From: Temnopleurus reevesii | Lineage: Eukaryota > Echinodermata > Echinoidea > Temnopleuroida > Temnopleuridae | Assembly: GCA_036244855.1 (NCBI GenBank) | Contig: BQKZ01000148.1 | Location: 30,403 to 94,402 of the forward strand | Reading direction: 5' to 3' | Length of the DNA: 64,000 nt | Part shown: positions 22,490 to 33,220 of the stretch, one piece after another | Layout of the letters: each line of letters starts with the position of its first letter | Numbering within the stretch: the first letter of the stretch is position 1 | Notes under the pieces: model-generated | What the model saw: only the letters and a program-made list of their open reading frames with translations | Database searches by the model: none | Told to the model about the DNA's origin: nothing | Translations under genes and position numbers: made by a program

Positions 22490-23330
22490 TATTTCTAAAG
22501 ACCAAATAAAGTTGATTTTCCCAATGTAAATGCACTCAGCGATCCACTCTGGTCTACACACTATGTGTCTTCCGGAAACTCGTGGCGCTGACCTTGAACT
22601 AGAAACTCACGAACATACCAAGCACATCGATAATGATGATGGAATATCAACCACGGAACATAAGATCCAAATCTAATCATCCACTTGGTTTAGCTCCATT
22701 TCAGCTCATTTGTTATGACGGAATGTGGTGAGAAAGCAATGAATGAACAAACGCAAATCATCACTGACCTTGAACTAAAAACTCACGAACATTCCTTCAG
22801 GAAAAGGCATCTACCTTGTGCTGCGCTGAACCCAGGTTAGGTGAAAGGTTATTGGTAGAAAGAAAAAAATGAATAATAACATATATTTTCCCAATGTAAA
22901 TGCATCCAGCGATCGAGCCTAGTATTTGTTCTGTGTATCTTCCGGAAGTTCTCGACACTGACCTTGGACTAGAAACTCATGAACATTCCTTTAGGAAAAA
23001 ATGTCCACCTTGTGCTGCGCTGAACCTAAGTGAGATAAATAGGTACTGGTAGGAAAAAAAATGACTAATAAAGTTTATTTCCACAATGTAAATGCACCGG
23101 GTGATCTAGATGAGTCTACTTACTGTCTTCCGGAAGCTCCTGGCGCTGACCTTGAACTAGAAACACACGAACATAACAAGCACAACGATAATGATGATGG
23201 AATATCAACCACGGAACATAAGGTCCAAATCTAATCATCCACTTGGTGGTTTAGCTCCATTTCAGCTCATTTGTTATGACAGAATGTGGTGAGAAGGCGC
23301 TGGATGAAGAAATGGAAATGGAGTGAGAGT
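22490..23330. repeat. Three-copy duplication, ~275 bp unit, with SINE-1 remnants
   Basis: 'CAATGTAAATGCA' then 'TCTTCCGGAAG', 'GCGCTGACCTTGAACTAGAAAC' and 'CACGAACAT' occur near 22520, 22890 and 23080. Copies 1 and 3 also share 'GATAATGATGATGGAATATC' and 'CATCCACTTGGT' blocks at about 95% by eye. The gaps hold small SINE-1 pieces ('CACCTTGTGCTGCGCTGAAC', near 22812 and 23008). Confidence 0.8.
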
Positions 23331-24189
23331 GCAGACATAGAGGAATATACAACTGTCAAGAAGCAAAGTATGACAGGATCTGATGTTACAATGAAATGAG
23401 TTAAGAAAATTAAATACCAATTCAATCGAGTGTCATGGGTATTTTAAATAAATATAACTCCCATTCATAATACATGATGCTAAAAAGTTGTTTTTTCAAT
23501 TCTATTTTTAGGTTTTATGTTTTACAATATAGAAGTTTTTAAACTGAACACCTCTCATTATAAAATTAAAGATGACTTGTACGAAGTTTAGCAATAGAAA
23601 GTGCACACATGACAGGAAACGTTTTTGAAAAAAAAGTAAACACTAATGCAATAATGTCTGATGGCTAATATGTAAAAATCCAACGTTTCTACACATTTGA
23701 TGCAATAAAGTTTCTAGATTTTTAGGTTTTAGTTTTAGCCATTTTGAATTTTTTAAAGTGAACATTTCTCGTGATAAATCTGAAGGTGACTTGTGCGGAG
23801 ACCTGAATTGGTATTGGACTGTGCACATAAAAGAACTCTGAAAGGCATCGCGCACGATATTACTCATAGTTAGACCTGAATTTACCCCCCCCCTGAAAAA
23901 GGCTACTATATTACTTCGGTTTATTGATTATCAGAAGAGCTGTAGCACATTCCAGCATGTCAGGAGGGGGAAAACCTCGACAGAACCCTCTCGCTCACTC
24001 TAGAAACACATCAAGTGGACGTCTTCGCGAGATCATGTCATTCCATCAAACATACTCATGTGCTCTCCATGTTGCCAGGAGGGTTGCAAAATTGATTTCA
24101 GAGTCAGGTACATACCCTTTTGTGAACTTAAAGAAGGTATGGTTTGAAAGAGGTTCATCGTGGTGAAGAATAATTGAAGAAAGTTGATC
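23331..24189. other. No recognisable gene
   Basis: Contains 'AGAAGTTTTTAAACTGAACA' (23532) and 'TTTTAAAGTGAACATTTCTC' (23751) phrases that hint at a ~220-bp old repeat. An open frame at 23924-24166 (SGGGKPRQNPLAHSRN...) next to the Penelope relic is not recognised. Confidence 0.3.
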
Positions 24190-24987
24190 AGTTGTCTCAC
24201 GATGTGCAAACGTAGAACGTTAGTATAGTGACGTTTCGGCTACTATATACTGCTAGCCTTTATCAAACTATATGAAGACAGGCTACGCTGCGCGCGCCTT
24301 ATATTGCCTTGGGAGCGGCCCGGGGCGATCGGGTGTGTGTTCCTAGTGCTGTGATTGGTTGTTGACGTTGACCAATCAGCGGTTGCGCTATTGTTCCCCG
24401 CCGAGTCGGTCGGCGAGGGCGCGCTGAGTGTAGCGATAGGGCGGGCGCTGTTGTTCCCAATGCCGACGTCGGAGGAGCGAGCGGGCATGTCACTGTCCCT
24501 CGCCGTGGCGGTAGGGGGCGCGCTATCTCGAACTGTTACTAATCGGTTCACAGCGTGGCATTGAATGGCAGAAAGCCACTCATTAGGGATGTCAATGCCG
24601 TTATCCCTATTGATATTATTCGAATGCAAACGGATCTGAATCGCTTCTTTCACACGGCGTGTATACCAATGTTTGTCTTGAGCGACGCAGGTGACATTAT
24701 CCCAGCCGGGATGATGCTCGGCAGTCCAAGCATGCTCGGCCACCGCTGAGCCCTCGGTTCGTCTATGCTGAACATCACGGCGATGTTCACGCATGCGTTC
24801 CCCGACAGACCTGTCTACCAGTCTCGCCAATGTAAACCTTATCACAGGTTGAGCATGGGATCCTGTAGACAACTCCATCGCGCCTGTCAGGTAGAACCGG
24901 GTCCTTCGGGTGGACCAGTTTGTTACGAATGGTGCTATCGGATTTGAATACGACGCGAATATTCGCATATATATTTGGAACCCAAAG
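24190..24987 (-). mobile_element. 5'-truncated Penelope-like retroelement with GIY-YIG endonuclease, frameshifted
   Basis: On the minus strand, from about 24960, one frame reads RVVFKSDSTIRNKLVHPKDP, then VVYRIPCSTCDKVYIGETGR. A shift near 24808 moves to a second frame reading SVGERMREHRRDVQ, AVAEHAWTAEHHPGWDN, HWYTRRVKEAIQIRLHSN and GIDIPNEWLSAI. This order is that of the C-terminal endonuclease of Penelope-like elements: the GIY-YIG core (here VVY..VYIG), catalytic Arg, the HAW segment and the Glu of the late helix. The upstream reverse transcriptase is absent. The region is visibly richer in G and C than its neighbours, which suggests a fairly recent insertion. The low-complexity tail after PNEW leads to a 3' motif typical of the group. 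Dead copy: truncated and with at least one frameshift. Confidence 0.82.
24225..24275 (-). ncRNA. Hammerhead-ribozyme-like motif at the Penelope 3' end
   Basis: Read on the minus strand, TTTGATAAA is followed by stem strand GGCTA (24258-24254), an 11-nt loop, stem strand TAGCC (24242-24238) and GAAAC, then GTC. Penelope-like elements are known to carry hammerhead ribozymes in their terminal repeats (core CUGAUGA, stem II, GAAA). Here the core departs at two positions, C3 to U and G8 to A. These two bases pair with each other in active ribozymes, so the change may keep the pair. There is also one unpaired A before stem II. Activity is unproven and may be lost. Confidence 0.45.
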
Positions 24988-24989
24988 AC

Positions 24990-25330
24990 CTTTTCCCCCT
25001 AAGACGCGCCCACCCAGTCATGGGAGTAATGTTGGCTAATTGTCAGTTGGCATCGGAGGGCTATATCTGATCCCTATTGAACCTGTTCGAACTTTGAACA
25101 GTTTCTTGCCAGTCAAACGCCCAAAATCAAACTTATTGGCCCCATCTTCCAGTTTAATACATTGATTGAAATTTTTCATTAATCCTGCACTCTGCAACGC
25201 AAAAAATATCTCAATGCTAAATATGTATCATTTTCCTTTACATTAGATGGCATGTGAAGGCACTATGCCACCTCATAATGTAAGCCCTGGAGCAACCTTG
25301 TTTTTGATGGTGAATGATTTCTGCTATGGT
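24990..25330. other. No recognisable feature
   Basis: Follows the truncated 5' end of the Penelope relic. No RT-like frame was seen here. Confidence 0.35.
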
Positions 25331-25332
25331 AA

Positions 25333-25700
25333 CTGATCCCTTGCCATCGTCCTTTTAATTGGAAAGAGATACCCATCTAGAACACATTATGAAAATGATA
25401 CTTACATGAGGATAGAGAGATTAGTATGGGGAAGGGAGGTGGAAAGCATTTGAGTTGAAAAGCTATCAAGTTAATGAGTGTTTCTTCCATAAACTAAGGC
25501 TTTAACCAACCTCATGCTGGATGTCAAATGATTTTTGTCGCTGTAACTGATCCCTTGCCAGCCTCACATTAATTGGAAAGAGATACCCATCTAGAACACA
25601 TTATGAAAATGATACACGAATGAGGATAGAGTATGGGCGTAGAGAGGTGGATAGCGTTTGAGTTGAAAAGCTGTCAAGTTAATGGGTATATTGAGTGTGA
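25333..25700. repeat. Tandem duplication, ~210-bp period
   Basis: 'CTGATCCCTTGCCA', 'AATTGGAAAGAGATACCCAT', 'CTAGAACACATTATGAAAAT' and 'GAGTTGAAAAGCT(A/G)TCAAG' occur once from 25337 and again from 25547, in order and with few changes. Confidence 0.9.
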
Positions 25701-25704
25701 GCGG

Positions 25705-27055
25705 TGCACGATGTAAAAGTGACGTTCGCACTAACCTTTGATGGGAATAAGCTATCTATTTCTGAATTTTTTGAAATAAAAACCAGGGAATCGTGATGGG
25801 AATTTCCCTGAATATAACATTTGGAACTGTCTTGAGTTAATTTTTACTGGAGACCTGTTTATTGAACACTTAGAAATCAACAAGCCCAAGATTTTGGGAG
25901 GGAATAGAACAATATGTTCGGGATGAGCCCAATGCCTGTTAAATTATACTTTGGAGATCCGGATTTAGCTTTCAGCTCAGGATGACTTTTGCTTTGCAGT
26001 AATGGAAGATTATAGCAGCACATTTTGTTTTCTCTTAGTTACGGTCACTCTATCTATCATAACTTTGAAGATTGCTAAAAGATTTGTCAAATATTGAGAT
26101 AAATTGTGAAGATGAACTGTGATCACTCTCAAATAATTGTTATAAACATTATGTGAGACATTTCATGGTTAAATATTTTTAACTGCCAAAGTAGTGCATA
26201 AGCAAAGCAAGTAAATACTGAGAGGAGCATATAAATACAATAATGCACAGAAGTTTACCAGCAGCCGCAATAGCTGATACAAATATCTTCATTCTTTAGA
26301 AATAAGTTATCAAAACAGCTGCAATTGTTTGAATATATACAGGTGTTTTTTTATGAAGCTTTAAATACTTGTCACTCTAACGTCAAGTGAATTATTTTGT
26401 CACTCATATGTATATATTTAAAAGCAATACTTATCATTGTCCCAAGAACAAGACATTTGATTCAGCTGTTGCAAGCATGCTTTTTCATTCAGATCATTCT
26501 ATGAAATTATATTTTGCTCCCTGTACCACCTTACCAATTAAAATAATGAAAATTTCTCATGCAATATTGGCAGCCCTGTCACATGAGTTTTTTTAATTGG
26601 GACACAGCAAACTGGGATACTAGAATCTCAAGATAAATCATGAAGAGTAATGATCTAACTAGAATCTCGAGATTTAGCTAACTTTGGATAATGCGGCGCC
26701 ACCTATTGAGTGTATTGGTGGAGATTGAGGCATGGTGCAGAGTCACGAGGGAGGAGTCAAATGAAATTGCTCTGTTGCCTCAAGGGGTAATGATCGGGCG
26801 AGGGTTGTCTTTGCCTTATAAATCAAAAGCACGTTTCATCAATCTGAAGACATTAAAGACATTAATGCCGTCCCAACCCTCGGGAAGTGATACAGGAAAG
26901 TGCACAACTCCAGCCATGAGTGATATGGAGGAAAGGATTTTTTTTTACCATTCTGAAAGAGTGTTTGAGACAACTTCTGTAGAGTTTTCATATGTTTATT
27001 ACAGATTTGTGAATAAAAGAAACAAAAGCGTTTGATTCATGGCCGCTTATGTCAT
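25705..27055. other. No supported gene; 114-codon open frame of unknown meaning
   Basis: A + strand frame at 26691-27035 begins MRRHLLSVLVEIEAWCRVTR and ends in AT-rich sequence. No similarity is recognised and the second half is low in coding-like composition. The rest is plain AT-rich sequence. Confidence 0.25.
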
Positions 27056-27060
27056 TCATT

Positions 27061-27235
27061 AAATAGGTGGGTACAAATTCTATGTATTTATAGTACAAAA
27101 GGAATGCTCTTGACAACCCGTAAGCTTGCTCAAGGGTCACCCTACATAGCAACAAGTAATGTCTGCAAACAGTGTACTTCAATTGTTGCTAACGTCTTTT
27201 AAAAAGAAATAAAGCATAACTATAAGGTTAGCAAC
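27061..27235. mobile_element. MITE-C, diverged copy
   Basis: AATAGGTGGGTAC at the left, then 'GACAACCCGTAAGCTTGC' and 'AGCAACAAGTAATGTCTGCA' in the family order. The right terminal repeat is lost. Confidence 0.65.
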
Positions 27236-27239
27236 AAAC

Positions 27240-28144
27240 GTTAATAGATTTGAATCTATTTGTAATCAAATCAGGTTTAATTTAGAAAAAAAATTGTTTG
27301 AATAATTATTTCGAATTCCTGTGTCTCCACATCCAAACTGAGGATAACGAATTGCAAAAAGATATAGTTTTTGTCCAGTTCTTAATAGCAAGCCAGCATT
27401 TTTCTTATCTAAATCCATTCAGTGTTAAAGAATATATTGCCATTCCCTCTTGTAAAGCCAAGTGGAATATTGAACAGACTTTCTCCCTTTTTTCTCCTTC
27501 TTGAATGTGTATACATCGAGGGTAGAAGTAAGCCTGGTATTTCTTGAGAATATCCCCAGGTTGGTATTTATATCTCAGGAAGATAACAATCAGGGATTAC
27601 GTAGCCCTAGTTTATTCCCCATCTCGTCTTCAGCTTGATATTGTATGGTAAAATGCGACCTGGTTTTGCCATAGAATCAAGATACCTGTACTGTGATATC
27701 TGTTTTTTTCTTGTTATACACCAGTTCATTTACTCTATTCAATTTCTAATTTGTGAAGCACATTAGTGCTGAGTTTAAATGAATTGAACTAAATATAATT
27801 GTGTGATTGATAAACATTTTTAAGTCTTAGAAATAACAAAAAGATTACTTTTCTGGTGCTGCACAACATACATTTAAAATTTTTAAAATAAAACCATAAT
27901 ATATCAGTGACAGACACAATGTGAACTTAAGCAATAAACTGAATGTAATTATGTTTTATATACTTTCAGTGTTAAAAGTAGCACATCATAAAGTACACTC
28001 TGGTTTAGCACATCAGGGATATCAAAATTTGAATGAGCACCTTATTTTTTACAGTGCTTGCGACAAGGTCAATGACAAAAAAAGACTTGAATATAAATGA
28101 TGAATTAATCAACAAAACAACTTTTTGTTTATTTATCTTTCCAG
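27240..28144 (+). other. Intron sequence upstream of the UNC13 exon
   Basis: AT-rich, no repeat family recognised. It ends in the acceptor tract CTTTTTGTTTATTTATCTTT then CCAG. Confidence 0.6.
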
Positions 28145-28268
28145 GAGGGGAGTGGCGAGTGGTTCTCCCTGGATCGAGAGGTAGAGGTCAAGAACCGACA
28201 GGTGAATGGAACCAAGATGCCAACTGGTCATCGTGTCCTCATCGATGCTAGATATGAAGTCCCCTTCG
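28145..28268 (+). CDS. unc13: Internal exon of an UNC13/Munc13 homologue (end of C2A domain)
   Basis: This 124-nt exon lies between a polypyrimidine acceptor (TTTATCTTTCCAG) and a consensus donor (GTAAGT). It starts in phase 0 and ends in phase 1. It encodes 41 residues beginning EGSGEWFSLDREVEV and ending GHRVLIDARYEVPF; the split codon begins with G, compatible with the Asp that follows in vertebrate proteins. From memory, vertebrate UNC13A/B carry EGPGEW, then CGT.P..H+ILLD and FELP(L/F)D, at about residues 91-131, so the order and spacing match. UNC13 is a presynaptic, membrane-associated factor that primes synaptic vesicles by opening syntaxin, and its C2A domain binds RIM or homodimerises. 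An overlapping frame is also open (28033-28251) but lacks this similarity. No neighbouring exon was found, so the introns are long. The assignment rests on recalled family sequence, not a search. Confidence 0.85.
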
Positions 28269-28875
28269 GTAAGTATCCAATCAAAGTCTGCGTTGTCTTT
28301 ATTCTTGTATTAATTTATCATTCATGTAGAAGACTAATATCTGTCCACCATTTTTAAAAACTGCCATGTGAATCAATTGGTTGGTCAAGAACTAATTTGC
28401 TATCAGTAGCAAGTTTATAGCAACACTTCTTATGTGTTCTTCATATAAGAACATCAAATTGTATGTGTAACCATGTTTTATCCTGTTCAGCCCATCAAAT
28501 CCAGGATTTTATATCTCCAGATAATTTTTCAAGGATATTACATTGAAAGTGTGATTTCATGTCATATACATATGTTCTAAGCATGGCAATGTGTGTATGT
28601 TACCGTCTTTGTCAATATGTTGTGATATCAGTTATTGGAGACTACTTTGTTCCTGTTTGTTGTTGTTTTTCTTCCACATAACATACAAACTTTATAAATA
28701 ATTGAATAATTCTTGCCTTATCCCAACATGGATAAACACTGATTGACAAAAAAAACTCATTCAATTGATAAACTTTATAAAATTGTTAGCTGGACTTAAC
28801 CTTTTTTAAAGATAAAAACCATCTTCAGCTTTATCTGAAACAATTTTAAAGTAAATTTGTTCTGTTCACATGTAA
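28269..28875 (+). other. Intron sequence downstream of the UNC13 exon
   Basis: Starts with the donor GTAAGT. Otherwise AT-rich with no feature. Confidence 0.7.
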
Positions 28876-28879
28876 TGTA

Positions 28880-29965
28880 GTGGCTCAGAGATTGACATGT
28901 CAGAAGCTGCTTTAAACTGCATTTAACCTTGTTTTATGATCAGAAGATGATTATACTATTAAGAGCATGTGAAGCAGAACATACTGTCCTGAAATGTTTT
29001 GAAAGCATTGACTTGAGGGATCTGATCTATAAAAATTTATAATGAGGCTGTTCACTTTGATAGATGACCTTTCCCTTTTAAGTTATACATTCATGGATGC
29101 AATTTCACATTGAATGTTTGGAAAGGGAAACTGGAGGTCATGTCCTTTTTTGCCAGACAACTCGTCTTCTATCTCCTCCCTCGACAACCAATCTCCATCC
29201 TGCGGATGATATGGGAGCACATCCCATTACCATGGCAACCTACAGGTGATTTTCTAGCTTCATTGGGTTTGCCGAGGATGATGGCCGGGGTATTGGCACA
29301 GATACATTGTGTTTTTCTGCATTCTAATATGTTAAGGGTAAAAATTCTAGACTAGATTTAGCTGCTCAATGGTAGACATGTCGGAAGTCTCTTTGATCTA
29401 TATCCGAGGTTGTTACAATACAAAGCTAATCATGCTGTTGATTGTATGTCAAGTGAAACTTGCTGTCCTTATATGTTTCCAAAACATTACTTGAGGGATC
29501 TGATCTTTAAAAGATACGAGGTTGTTCACTTTGGTGACCTGGCATTATGCAGTTATACGTCCATAGATGCGTTCCTGTTGGTTTGTTTGGAAATTGAGAC
29601 AGGAGGTCATCTCCTTATTTCCCAGGCAACTCCTCTTGCATCTCCTCCCTAAACATCCAATCTCCATCCCCAAGATATGGGAGCACATCCCATTACCAAG
29701 GCAACCTACAGGTGATTTGCCCCCTCCATTGGGTTTGCCGAGGATGATGGCCAGGGTATTGGCACAGATACGTTGTGTTCTTTCTGCATTCTAATATGTC
29801 AAGGGGGGAAATTCTGATCTAGATTTAGCTGCTCAATGGTAGACATGTCGGAAGTCACTTCGATTTATATCCAAGGTTTTTTTTAATCTGAACCTAATCA
29901 TGCTGTTGAAAGCATGTCAAGCAAAATGTGTTGTGATCAATTATTTTCTGAAATATCAGCTTGAG
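28880..29965. repeat. 471-bp tandem duplication, ~2.3 copies
   Basis: 'GACATGTCGGAAGTC' lies at about 29372 and 29843 (spacing 471), with a diverged 'GACATGTCAGAAGCTG' near 28897. Within a unit are 'GAGGTCATCTCCTT', 'CTCCCT..ACATCCAATCTCC', 'GGGAGCACATCCCATTACCA', 'GGCAACCTACAGGTGATTT' and 'GGGTTTGCCGAGGATGATGG'. The last two units are close in sequence. Open frames at 29110-29355 and 29567-29794 are the same frame duplicated; no protein family is recognised. Confidence 0.88.
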
Positions 29966-29969
29966 AGAC

Positions 29970-30570
29970 TCTGTCTGTATGCACAATTACAGAGGAAAGA
30001 TGAAGAACAATATAACAAACCTTATGATTGAGAAAGTGCATGAAAGTCCAAACATTATTTTTGTTACTTACACTGTAGCTCTGTTCTAAAAGATACAGCT
30101 TGTTTTAGAAGGCAAGAGTTGCCTCCTTCAAAAAAAGTATATACATCTTAGCAGTATGTGTTAAAAAACACTGGCTATTTATTACATCCATTATATAATC
30201 CACAGTGTATGAAGACTTGTTAATAATGATCGCTCAAGAGCTATTTGCCTTAGGGCAGTCTTGGTTTGTTTAATTACGGGCTTTTTACTAAGAGCATAAT
30301 TAGCTATTCCCTAAAGCCCACCCAAGGTTCTCAACACCCTAATTCTTCTTCTACCCATCAGTGCATAAAGCATACCATGGAAGTATTCTCACGAAACTGG
30401 CATTCCATTAGGCTAATTAGCTTTCTTGTGTGGGCTTCTCAGAAAATTCCGTCCATTGGATTATCTAGATCTTGCATTGGAATCTTGGAGAAGAGGTTAT
30501 GGATTATTTAGGATCAAAGATAATTCATTTTACTTTAGAAGAGAGTGAAATGAGAAATTCATCAGAAGGA
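29970..30570. other. No recognisable feature
   Basis: AT-rich intronic sequence. A small open frame (30266-30511) is not recognised. Confidence 0.3.
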
Positions 30571-30571
30571 A

Positions 30572-30803
30572 TAGGCGGGTTTACTTATATATTCAAATTT
30601 ATGTGCATTTCTTGCTACGGAACGTAGTTACGTGGTATTCCTTAAACCGTTCGATAATAATAAGACTACAATACTTGGAATCCAGTTTGCATGCATTACT
30701 TGTTGCTATGTCGGGAAAGCCTTTGGCAAGCTTTAGGGTTGTCAAGAACAACCTTTGTGTTAAAGGTATGCATAAAATTTGCATCTATTAGTAAACCCGC
30801 CTA
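30572..30803. mobile_element. MITE-C, full-length copy
   Basis: TA-GGCGGGTTTACTTATATATT at the left and CTATTAGTAAACCCGCC-TA at the right form terminal inverted repeats of about 35 bp flanked by TA, the target duplication of Tc1/mariner-type elements. Open frames on both strands across it are non-genic. Confidence 0.88.
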
Positions 30804-30849
30804 TTCACTAATGGAATATCATATCAAATACTCATCTATATCAAACAAT

Positions 30850-31027
30850 GCAGTTGTTCAATATTTGAAATTGATCACAAATCAATTGCAAATCAGTTGC
30901 AAATTTTACCACACATTTTCATTCGCGCATGATGCGCTTCTAACAAGATGCAGATGACAATAGTTTTGATTCGCGTGTTCCAATCAACTGCAACTTGCGA
31001 TCAATCACAACTTTTGAACAAAACCCC
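30850..31027. mobile_element. MITE-D copy 3
   Basis: GTTGTTCAATATTTGAAATT to 'TTTGAACAAAACCCC', with the family's 'TTCATTCGCGCATGATGCGC', 'TCTAACAAGATGC' and 'CAACTGCAACTTGCGATCAA'. The left G-run is eroded. Its right end abuts the TTAA of the next element. Confidence 0.78.
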
Positions 31028-31420
31028 TTAAAGTCAGTCCGTCATGATCGACATTCCGGTTGCAAGCGAGCACGGACGGCGTGTTGCGTACTGCCAACAA
31101 AGATATTTGAAAGTTTCCTTGCTTACGCACCTTGCCAAGCTCAGAAATTCAGAACTGTTTGTATGACTTTTCGATCCTCGTTGTCGTTGCTTGTTACTTT
31201 GATCCGCCCCCTCTTTGGCTTCAGTTTTTTTTTCTAAAATGTGCGGAATGCATACGTTTGCGACTGCCGAGCTGTGAGCTAGTGAAATAAAGCTTGCTCA
31301 CTCGCTATTCCAAGTAAAAAATTATGTGATTTTCTGTTCGGAAATCTTCGCAATCAAAATGGCTGCGGACAGTTTGGCTCGCAACCGGAAGTCATGTCGA
31401 TCATGACGGACTGACTTTAA
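31028..31420. mobile_element. MITE-F, TTAA element with long inverted repeats
   Basis: TTAA (31028-31031) is followed by AGTCAGTCCGTCATGATCGA. The right end, TCGATCATGACGGACTGACT, is followed by TTAA (31417-31420). The arms extend to GCAACCGGAAGT against ATTCCGGTTGC, about 36 bp. It is non-coding with a GC-richer interior. TTAA duplication points to piggyBac-type mobilisation. Confidence 0.9.
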
Positions 31421-31429
31421 AACAGATAT

Positions 31430-32030
31430 GTTTGCATCTAATCTTTCAGACAATTTAGTTTTTAGAATGAAGTTGATGTTGGATTAAATGTGGAAGGTGT
31501 ATTTCATGAGGGATAAGCAATTTGTTGTAATATTTGTAGTCTTATATAAGACTTAACTGCATAATTCATAACAATGCCGGATAGCAATGTAAAACCAAAT
31601 ATACTGAATGGAAATATGATGGGCTCATTTCGCAATAACATTGAAATGTGTAACATCCTATACTGATAGAAAATTAAAAATTATTTTAAAAAGTTTTTCA
31701 GACTTTTGAAAAGCATAAATTCTTTTAGTGCACTACATTCACATCTCCTGTAGATAATTGTGGGTGTATCATTATCAATCTTCTTCCGGTGTCTTAGAAT
31801 TCAAGCGAAAATGGCTGCACGATATTAATTGATGTCGCAGGAATTCAATGATTAATCGCAACTCGGATGAACTTGTGAAAAGGAGGTTGTGTGAATTAAG
31901 TCATGTTGATTCTAGAAGGGTAGACGGACACTAATGATGAGTTCACTGCATTTTGAACGAAGGAATCGGGTATCATTGCTGTCAGGCATGATGTTGTCAT
32001 GTATCAGTTACAATGTTGGGTGGAGATGTT
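31430..32030. other. No recognisable feature
   Basis: AT-rich intronic sequence. Confidence 0.3.
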
Positions 32031-32037
32031 ATATGGT

Positions 32038-33220
32038 GCAGGGATTGAGGGAGGGAGAGAGGGAACAAGGAAGGAGGGAAGGAGGGAGGGATAGAGTGGG
32101 GGAGGGTGGGATAGTGAAGGAAGTAGAGAGAAGAGGAGTGAGAGAGGAGGGGAGAGGCGTGAGGGAAAGAAAAGTGGAGGTAGGGAATGAAGAGAATGGT
32201 AGGGGGAGAGAAAAGGAAGGATGGATGGGTGGATGGATGAATAAATGGATGGATGGATGGATGGATAGATGGATGGGTGGATNNNNNNNNNNNNNNNNNN
32301 NNNNNNNNNNNNNNNNNNNNNNNNNNNNNNNNNNNNNNNNNNNNNNNNNNNNNNNNNNNNNNNNNNNNNNNNNNNNNNNNNNNNNNNNNNNNNNNNNNNN
32401 NNNNNNNNNNNNNNNNNNNNNNNNNNNNNNNNNNNNNNNNNNNNNNNNNNNNNNNNNNNNNNNNNNNNNNNNNNNNNNNNNNNNNNNNNNNNNNNNNNNN
32501 NNNNNNNNNNNNNNNNNNNNNNNNNNNNNNNNNNNNNNNNNNNNNNNNNNNNNNNNNNNNNNNNNNNNNNNNNNNNNNNNNNNNNNNNNNNNNNNNNNNN
32601 NNNNNNNNNNNNNNNNNNNNNNNNNNNNNNNNNNNNNNNNNNNNNNNNNNNNNNNNNNNNNNNNNNNNNNNNNNNNNNNNNNNNNNNNNNNNNNNNNNNN
32701 NNNNNNNNNNNNNNNNNNNNNNNNNNNNNNNNNNNNNNNNNNNNNNNNNNNNNNNNNNNNNNNNNNNNNNNNNNNNNNNNNNNNNNNNNNNNNNNNNNNN
32801 NNNNNNNNNNNNNNNNNNNNNNNNNNNNNNNNNNNNNNNNNNNNNNNNNNNNNNNNNNNNNNNNNNNNNNNNNNNNNNNNNNNNNNNNNNNNNNNNNNNN
32901 NNNNNNNNNNNNNNNNNNNNNNNNNNNNNNNNNNNNNNNNNNNNNNNNNNNNNNNNNNNNNNNNNNNNNNNNNNNNNNNNNNNNNNNNNNNNNNNNNNNN
33001 NNNNNNNNNNNNNNNNNNNNNNNNNNNNNNNNNNNNNNNNNNNNNNNNNNNNNNNNNNNNNNNNNNNNNNNNNNNNNNNNNNNNNNNNNNNNNNNNNNNN
33101 NNNNNNNNNNNNNNNNNNNNNNNNNNNNNNNNNNNNNNNNNNNNNNNNNNNNNNNNNNNNNNNNNNNNNNNNNNNNNNNNNNNNNNNNNNNNNNNNNNNN
33201 NNNNNNNNNNNNGGGGGGGG
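32038..33220. repeat. GGGA/GGAT simple repeat enclosing a 930-bp assembly gap
   Basis: Purine-rich (GGGA)n-like sequence passes into (GGAT)n, then N from 32283 to 33212, then eight or more G. The gap was probably caused by the microsatellite. Every long open frame over this interval is read through N and is not real. Confidence 0.97.

Noticed and set aside
26691..27035. 114-codon + strand frame as a candidate exon or small gene
   Set aside because: No family recognised, no good splice sites seen, and the second half is AT-rich and simple.
28033..28251. 72-codon + strand frame overlapping the UNC13 exon
   Set aside because: It runs through the acceptor site in a different frame from the one with UNC13 similarity; upstream half is intronic and AT-rich.
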